DNA from: Nocardioides sp. J54
GTDB taxonomy: Bacteria; Actinomycetota; Actinomycetes; Propionibacteriales; Nocardioidaceae
Length of the DNA stretch: 48,164 nt
NCBI RefSeq assembly: GCF_000519005.1
Contig: NZ_JAER01000003.1
Span: forward strand, 1-48,164
Direction: 5' to 3'
Made by a program: the position numbers and the translations under genes. The notes under the pieces are model-generated. The model searched no databases. It had not been told where the DNA came from and saw only the letters and a list, made by a program, of their open reading frames with translations. The first letter of the stretch is position 1, and every line of letters begins with the position of its first letter. This document shows, one piece after another, positions 43,912 to 48,164 of the stretch.

Positions 43912-44484
43912 ATGAGCGAGCTGCGCCGTGACGACCCCACCCGCCGCCACAACCGCCTCGAGGAGCGCGTCGCGCGGCTCGAGCAGTGGGCGGTGCAGGC
44001 CGTCGCCTGGGTGGCCGGCTCGGCGCTGGTGCTCGGTGTGCTGCTGCCGTACCTGCCCGTCAGCGACACCCCGGCCGAGCTCGAGGGCGAGGAGACGGGC
44101 GACCACCTCGACTCGCTGCTGACCGCCGGCTTCCAGCTCGTCGGCTGGCGCAACCGGGAGGGGGACGGTGACGGGTTCGCCGTCGCGGTCGGGATCGGCT
44201 TCCTCGGGCTGATGGTGGTCACTGCCGTTGCGCTCGTGCTGCTCTACGTGATCGGCAGCCACCCGGGCGGGCGCACCCTGCTGGTCGCGAAGACCTGCGG
44301 CGTGATGATGCTGGTCGGCGTGGTCGTCGCGGGCGTCCTCGTGCTGATGTTCAACGGCAGCGACGAGCGTGACGGCCTCGACCCCGGCTGGGGTCCTGCG
44401 GTCTACCTGCTCGGTGTGGCGAGCTACTGGGTCCTGCTCTCCTCGCGGATGCGCGAGTGGTGGGAGCCGGACGTGCGGCCGTAG
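43912..44484 (+). CDS. Membrane protein of unknown function
   Basis: 190 residues from ATG 43912. A charged N-terminal coil (DPTRRHNRLEERVARLEQW) precedes four hydrophobic helices near 30-48, 85-108, 122-142 and 155-170. A loop between helices 1 and 2 is acidic. I see no known motif. It follows the PknG operon after a short hairpin and may be transcribed with it by read-through. The basic coil may contact the cytoplasmic operon products, but this is a guess. Confidence 0.75.
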   Translation: MSELRRDDPTRRHNRLEERVARLEQWAVQAVAWVAGSALVLGVLLPYLPVSDTPAELEGEETGDHLDSLLTAGFQLVGWRNREGDGDGFAVAVGIGFLGLMVVTAVALVLLYVIGSHPGGRTLLVAKTCGVMMLVGVVVAGVLVLMFNGSDERDGLDPGWGPAVYLLGVASYWVLLSSRMREWWEPDVRP

Positions 44485-44509
44485 GTGACGCCGCGGTCGA
44501 GGTAGCCGA

Positions 44510-45079
44510 TCAGCGGCGGGTGGCGATGAGGGCGGAGGCGTCCGGCGCCACCATCACCTCGACGGCGGTGAACCGCTCGTCGGTGAGCCACTCCTCGCGC
44601 AGCGTGTCGACCCGGCCACCGGTGATCGGCGGCCACATCTCGCACGGCACGAAGTCGTCGAGCACGACGATCCCGCCCGGCTCGACGAGGTCGGCCAGCT
44701 TGTCCACCCGCACCGCCGCTGGGTCGCCGGAGTCGAGGAAGAGCAGCGAGAACGGCCCCTTGTCCATCAGCGTGGACCAGTCCGCCTCGAGCACGTCGAC
44801 CAGCGGGTCGTCCTCGAAGATCTCGCTCGCCGCCGCGGCCAGGCGCGGCTCGAGCTCGGCGGTGAGGATGCGCGCCTTGTCGTTGCGTACCCCGGAGCGC
44901 AGCCACGCCGTGCCGACGCCGCAGCCGGTGCCGAACTCCGCCATCGTCCCCTCGCGGGTCGCGGCGAGTGCCGCGAGCAGCCGGCCGGTCTCGTTGCGGC
45001 AGAACGACACGTAGCCCGCGCGGCGGGAGACGTCGAAAGCGCGGTTGACCACGTCGGGCAAGTCGGGAGGCGCGCTCAT
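44510..45079 (-). CDS. SAM-dependent O-methyltransferase
   Basis: 189 residues from ATG 45079. Motif I is AEFGTGCGVGTAWL, motif II lies at ILTAELEPRLAAAASEIF, and the metal/substrate region at LLFLDSGDP and IVVLDDF. This is the catechol-O-methyltransferase-like class I fold. The substrate is unknown. The gene converges on the small membrane protein gene and is divergent from the leuB leader region. Confidence 0.85.
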   Translation of the reverse strand: MSAPPDLPDVVNRAFDVSRRAGYVSFCRNETGRLLAALAATREGTMAEFGTGCGVGTAWLRSGVRNDKARILTAELEPRLAAAASEIFEDDPLVDVLEADWSTLMDKGPFSLLFLDSGDPAAVRVDKLADLVEPGGIVVLDDFVPCEMWPPITGGRVDTLREEWLTDERFTAVEVMVAPDASALIATRR

Positions 45080-45201
45080 GCATCGAGTCTCGCTGCCCGA
45101 TCAAGGGGTGGGACGGCAATCTCGGATCGTGGGCGTGGCGGGCGCTGTCCGCATCGTGAACACTCCGGCGAGTTCCTGCGACAGCGGGTTCGCGGGTCCG
45201 C

Positions 45202-45207
45202 TAGAGT
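45202..45207 (+). promoter_or_regulatory. -10 box before the leuB leader peptide
   Basis: TAGAGT lies nine bases before the leader ATG at 45217. A transcription start near 45214 would leave almost no 5' leader. No convincing -35 is seen. Confidence 0.45.
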
Positions 45208-45216
45208 GCACCCATC

Positions 45217-45261
45217 ATGCGGACCGCCCTTCTCGTAATTCGGCGCCGCGGCGAGGCCTGA
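45217..45261 (+). CDS. Branched-chain leader peptide upstream of leuB-ilvE (14 residues)
   Basis: The ORF reads M-R-T-A-L-L-V-I-R-R-R-G-E-A and stops at TGA 45259. Leu, Leu, Val and Ile stand in a row, a strong sign of a branched-chain amino acid sensing leader. The codons from the Arg run to the Glu form the 5' arm of an 11-bp hairpin, so ribosome stalling at Leu-Leu-Val-Ile would leave that arm free. It resembles the LEU-type leaders proposed for leuA in actinobacteria. leuA itself is not in the window. Confidence 0.7.
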   Translation: MRTALLVIRRRGEA

Positions 45262-45281
45262 GAGAGGCCACCTCGCCGCGG
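45246..45281 (+). promoter_or_regulatory. Hairpin overlapping the leuB leader peptide
   Basis: CCGCGGCGAGG (45246-45256) pairs perfectly with CCTCGCCGCGG (45271-45281). A second pairing, GGCCT (45255-45259) with AGGCC (45265-45269), uses part of the same arm. No U-run follows, so the leader may act through mRNA folding or Rho and not an intrinsic terminator. The region 45282-45477 has a weak CCCCG/CGGGG hairpin (45313-45324) and otherwise nothing I recognise. Confidence 0.7.
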
Positions 45282-45477
45282 TGACTGCGGCGTTCCCGTC
45301 CACCGGACACATCCCCGCACGGGGCTTCTCATCCAACTGAAGTCCTGTGCATCTCCTCGACGCACCGCGGCGGGCCCACCGGCCGGCAATCGCGCGATCC
45401 GTTCCCCCGTCGCAGTCGAGCTCACGTGAGACCCACGAGCTGACGCCCACCCGCCGCGGTGGGAGAGGCCAGGACCG

Positions 45478-45514
45478 ACCAGCCAGCACGTCAGCCAGCA
45501 CGTCAGCCAGCACA
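45478..45514 (+). repeat. Three tandem 12-bp repeats
   Basis: The unit TCAGCCAGCACG is present three times with edge variation, directly before the ribosome site of the 54-residue ORF. It is a short tandem repeat within the leader transcript and could vary in copy number. Confidence 0.7.
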
Positions 45515-45530
45515 GCTCACGGAGACCACG

Positions 45531-45695
45531 ATGTTCACCACCGCCACCGCCCGTCCCGCCCGCTACCTGGACTCCCAGGAGTGGGGCCCCGCCAAGCACG
45601 ACCCCGAGCACCCCTTCCACGTCGAGCGGCTCGAGACGCCGGCGTACGGGACTGCCCTGCGAGACGGTGACGACGCGTACCCCGAGGACAACTAG
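45531..45695 (+). CDS. Small protein of unknown function (54 residues)
   Basis: ATG 45531 follows a GGAG six bases upstream. The sequence begins [20 protein letters not shown] and is rich in His, Pro, Asp and Glu: [19 protein letters not shown]. No signal peptide or membrane helix is present. It lies between the branched-chain leader and leuB, and its stop TAG forms the first bases of a -10-like box for leuB. Its compositional bias differs from random reading frames in this window, and a decent ribosome site supports translation. Function unknown. Confidence 0.55.
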   Translation: MFTTATARPARYLDSQEWGPAKHDPEHPFHVERLETPAYGTALRDGDDAYPEDN

Positions 45696-45698
45696 GTT
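45693..45698 (+). promoter_or_regulatory. -10-like box overlapping a stop codon (leuB)
   Basis: TAGGTT begins with the stop codon of the small ORF and lies eight bases before the leuB ATG. It could give a leaderless leuB transcript in addition to read-through from the attenuated leader. Confidence 0.4.
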
Positions 45699-45706
45699 TT
45701 CCCGAC

Positions 45707-46801
45707 ATGACCGACAGCACCCCCGCCACGCCCGCGACCGGACAGGTCGACCTCGCCGTCATCCCCGGTGACGGCATCGGTCCGGAGGTCACCGCCGAGG
45801 CCCTCAAGGTCCTCGAGGTCGCCGCCCCCGCGGAGCTGAAGTTCTCCCGGACGCAGTACGACCTGGGTGCCGAGCGCTACCTCGCCACCGGTGAGGTGCT
45901 CCCGGACAGCGTGCTGGAGGAGATCCGCGGCCAGGACGCGATCCTGCTCGGCGCCGTCGGCGGCAAGCCGAACGACCCGAACCTGCCGCCGGGCATCCTC
46001 GAGCGGGGCCTGCTGCTCAAGCTGCGCTTCGAGCTCGACCACTACGTCAACCTCCGCCCCTCGCGCCTCTACCCGGGCTCGACCTCGCCGCTCTCCGACG
46101 CGGTGCTGGGCAAGGGTGACGTCGACTTCGTGGTCGTCCGCGAGGGCACCGAGGGCCCGTACACCGGCAACGGCGGCGCGCTGCGCGTCGGCACCCCGGC
46201 CGAGGTCGCCACCGAGGTGTCGGTCAACACCGCCTTCGGCGTCGAGCGGGTCGTCCGCGACGCCTTCGCCCGCGCGCAGAAGCGCCCGCGCAAGAAGCTC
46301 ACCCTCGTCCACAAGACCAACGTGCTGGTCAACGCCGGCTCCGTGTGGTGGCGGCTCTTCGAGGAGGTGGCGAAGGAGTACCCCGACGTCACCACCGACT
46401 ACTGCCACATCGACGCGGTCATGATCTACCTGACCACCGACCCGCAGCGCTTCGACGTGATCGTCACCGACAACCTGTTCGGCGACATCATCACCGACCT
46501 CGCCGCCGCGATCACCGGTGGCATCGGCCTGGCGGCCTCGGGCAACGTGAACCCCGACCGCACCGCCCCGTCGATGTTCGAGCCCGTCCACGGTTCGGCC
46601 CCCGACATCGCGGGCCAGCAGGTCGCCGACCCCACCGCCGCGATCCTCTCCGGCGCCCTCCTGCTCGACCACCTCGGCCACCCCGACGCGGCCGCCACGA
46701 TCGAGGCTGCCGTGCTGGCCGACCTCGAGGCGCGCGACCCGTCGACACAGCGTCGTACCCCCGAGGTCGGCGACGCGATCGCTGCGCGAGTAGCCGGCTG
46801 A
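45707..46801 (+). CDS. leuB: 3-isopropylmalate dehydrogenase
   Basis: 364 residues from ATG 45707. It oxidises and decarboxylates 3-isopropylmalate in leucine synthesis with NAD. Seen: [19 protein letters not shown] at the start, the substrate Arg and Glu in [15 protein letters not shown], the Lys in HKTNVL, metal Asp residues in [21 protein letters not shown] and the NAD-specific loop [18 protein letters not shown]. No ribosome site is evident, which fits a leaderless start. An AGCACG/CGTGCT hairpin follows the stop, before ilvE. Confidence 0.96.
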   Translation: MTDSTPATPATGQVDLAVIPGDGIGPEVTAEALKVLEVAAPAELKFSRTQYDLGAERYLATGEVLPDSVLEEIRGQDAILLGAVGGKPNDPNLPPGILERGLLLKLRFELDHYVNLRPSRLYPGSTSPLSDAVLGKGDVDFVVVREGTEGPYTGNGGALRVGTPAEVATEVSVNTAFGVERVVRDAFARAQKRPRKKLTLVHKTNVLVNAGSVWWRLFEEVAKEYPDVTTDYCHIDAVMIYLTTDPQRFDVIVTDNLFGDIITDLAAAITGGIGLAASGNVNPDRTAPSMFEPVHGSAPDIAGQQVADPTAAILSGALLLDHLGHPDAAATIEAAVLADLEARDPSTQRRTPEVGDAIAARVAG

Positions 46802-46856
46802 GCACGTCCTCCGGGGCGTGCTCGACGGCCACTCACACCAGCGACCCCGAGAGGAC

Positions 46857-46862
46857 TAGATT
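46857..46862 (+). promoter_or_regulatory. -10 box for a leaderless transcript (ilvE)
   Basis: TAGATT is followed by seven bases and the ATG at 46870. The ATG at 46864 is only one base away from the box, so it cannot be used by an mRNA made from this promoter. Confidence 0.6.
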
Positions 46863-46869
46863 GATGAAC

Positions 46870-47949
46870 ATGCAGATCACCACCACGCTCTCTGCGAACC
46901 CCACCGACGACGCCCGGCTGGCAGAGATCCTGGCCAACCCGGGCTTCGGCACGCATTTCTCCGACCACATGCTCACGATCGAGTGGACGCCGGAGAAGGG
47001 CTGGCACGACGCCCGCATCACGCCGTACGGCCCGATCACCCTCGACCCCGCCGCGGCGGTCCTGCACTACGCGCAGGAGATCTTCGAGGGGATGAAGGCC
47101 TACCGCCACGACGACGACTCGATCTGGCTGTTCCGGCCCGAGGCCAACGCCGAGCGGATGAAGCGCTCCAGCGAGCGCCTCGCCCTCCCCGTGCTCGACG
47201 TGCCCGAGTTCCTCGAGGCCGTCGAGGAGCTTGTCAAGGTCGACGCCCGCTGGGTGCCCGGCAACGCCGACGGTGGCGAGAAGAGCCTCTACATCCGGCC
47301 CTTCATGTTCGCGTCGGAGAAGTTCCTCGGCGTCCGCCCGGCCCAGCACGTCACCTTCATGGTGATCACCAGCCCCGCCGGCGCCTACTTCAAGGGCGGC
47401 ATCAAGCCGGTCAGCCTCTGGCTCACCGAGGAGTACACCCGCGCCGGCCGAGGCGGCATGGGCGCGGCCAAGACCGGCGGCAACTATGCCAGCTCCCTGG
47501 TCGCCCAGCAGGAGGCCTCCGGCCACGGCTGCGACCAGGTCGTCTTCCTCGACGCCCAGGAGGGCAAGTACGTCGAGGAGCTCGGCGGGATGAACATGTA
47601 CTTCGTCTACGACGACGGCTCCATCGTCACCCCCGCGACCGGCACCATCCTCGAGGGCATCACCCGCTCCTCGATCATCGAGCTCGCCGGCAAGATGGGC
47701 CACCAGGTCACGGAGCGGAAGTTCGCCATCGAGGAGTGGAAGGAAGGCGTCGCCAGCGGCAAGATCACCGAGATCTTCGCCTGCGGCACCGCCGCCGTCG
47801 TCACCCCCGTCGGCTCGCTGAAGTACGCCGGCGGCGAGACCTCCGCCCCCGCCAGCCAGGACCTCACCATGCGCATCCGCGACGCCCTCGTCAGCGTCCA
47901 GCTGGGCAAGGCCGAGGACACCTTCGGCTGGATGCGCCGCGTGGTCTGA
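46870..47949 (+). CDS. ilvE: Branched-chain amino acid aminotransferase
   Basis: 359 residues from ATG 46870 (46864 would add two residues). It moves the amino group between glutamate and the branched-chain 2-oxo acids, the last step of Val, Ile and Leu synthesis. Seen: LHYAQEIFEGMKAYR, FRPEANAERMKRSSERLALP, YIRPFMFA, the PLP Lys in AAKTGGNYASSLVAQ, EELGGMNMYFVYDDG and GTAAVVTPVGSL. The type is the large, fold-IV bacterial BCAT of about 360 residues. Confidence 0.96.
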   Translation: MQITTTLSANPTDDARLAEILANPGFGTHFSDHMLTIEWTPEKGWHDARITPYGPITLDPAAAVLHYAQEIFEGMKAYRHDDDSIWLFRPEANAERMKRSSERLALPVLDVPEFLEAVEELVKVDARWVPGNADGGEKSLYIRPFMFASEKFLGVRPAQHVTFMVITSPAGAYFKGGIKPVSLWLTEEYTRAGRGGMGAAKTGGNYASSLVAQQEASGHGCDQVVFLDAQEGKYVEELGGMNMYFVYDDGSIVTPATGTILEGITRSSIIELAGKMGHQVTERKFAIEEWKEGVASGKITEIFACGTAAVVTPVGSLKYAGGETSAPASQDLTMRIRDALVSVQLGKAEDTFGWMRRVV

Positions 47950-48028
47950 GCCGGCGCAGCGCCGCGCTGCCGCGCACGCGGTTGCCTCCGCTGGATGGCT
48001 GAGTCCGGCTGGCGGCAAGCCGTCTCCC

Positions 48029-48095
48029 GGTGGTTGAGGTGCGACGAGCGCCAGCGAGGAGCCTCGAAACCTCCGGGCCTTGATGGCGGGCTGTG
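48029..48095 (-). repeat. Dispersed repeat, copy 2 (inverted relative to copy 1)
   Basis: The core 48029-48073 is the reverse complement of 322-369 with almost no changes, and the similarity goes on into the adjacent TCAAGG/CCCGCC segment. It starts about 80 bases after the ilvE stop; the bases between hold no recognised feature. Confidence 0.85.
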
Positions 48096-48125
48096 GTGGG
48101 CACAGTCCGGTGTGCCGGGGCCACT

Positions 48126-48164
48126 GGTTTCGAGGCTCGGCCGTGGGCGGCCTCGCACCTCAAC
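48126..48164 (+). repeat. Dispersed repeat, copy 3 (cut by window edge)
   Basis: It has the same ends (GGTTTCGAGGCTC and GCCTCGCACCTCAAC) as the other copies, but the middle is GGCCGTGGGCG in place of CTCGCTGGCGCTC. The sequence stops at the window edge. Confidence 0.75.

Noticed and set aside
45202..45530. T-box riboswitch before leuB
   Set aside because: I looked for the GGTGGNACCGCG-type T-box motif and did not find it; the leader peptide explains the region better.

Overview
The window is very GC-rich, coding-dense DNA from an actinobacterium. The best guess is Nocardioides or a close relative. Three things point there: GTG starts and four-base stop/start overlaps throughout, several starts that sit 6-8 bases behind a TANNNT -10 box (leaderless style), and a GlnX-GlnH-PknG locus, which is an actinobacterial hallmark. 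Assignment to genus rests on general resemblance of the genes and dispersed repeats, not on a search.

Layout. 1-155 holds the start of a probable ISL3-type transposase running off the left edge. 156-690 has no gene I can support but carries a dispersed repeat and a 115-bp tandem duplication. 690-6264 is a cobalamin-riboswitch-controlled operon: a lipoprotein of the alpha/alpha-toroid (prenyltransferase-like) kind, a membrane-anchored DUF4430-like protein, and an ECF transporter (T protein, fused double ATPase, S component). 6287-9285 (minus) is a sugar dehydrogenase lipoprotein, an alpha/beta hydrolase and an EamA transporter. 9368-13032 has a large secreted protein, a BNR-repeat protein and a SRPBCC protein.

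13075-20357 is the first branched-chain amino acid block: ilvD, three small unrelated genes, then ilvBNC behind a leader peptide and attenuator. 20456-22681 (minus) has a small EamA protein and an ABC-2 export pair. 22882-26027 is a polymorphic toxin module: a WXG100-like carrier, a GH-E nuclease toxin, a SUFU-type immunity protein and two related immunity-like proteins. 26068-28959 has a DsbA-like oxidoreductase, a MaoC hydratase and serA. 28977-29211 is a striking inverted array of eleven 22-bp units. 29215-31447 is a divergent MocR regulator / YczE-like membrane protein pair with a palindromic operator between them.

31487-43875 is a translationally coupled operon of ten genes: TelA, an XpaC-like protein, a CbbX-type AAA+ ATPase, GlnX, GlnH, an unknown helical protein, PknG, a PP2C phosphatase, a VWA protein and an FHA protein. 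It puts an amino acid sensor, a kinase, a phosphatase and a phosphothreonine reader into one transcription unit together with stress-type proteins, and is, with the transcobalamin-like system, the most interesting part of the window. 43912-45079 has a small membrane protein and an O-methyltransferase. 45202-47949 is a second branched-chain block: leader peptide, a 54-residue ORF, leuB and ilvE. The right edge carries two more copies of the dispersed repeat.

Starts were chosen from ribosome binding sites, signal peptides, stop/start overlaps and -10 boxes. No homology search was available; family names come from motif recognition.
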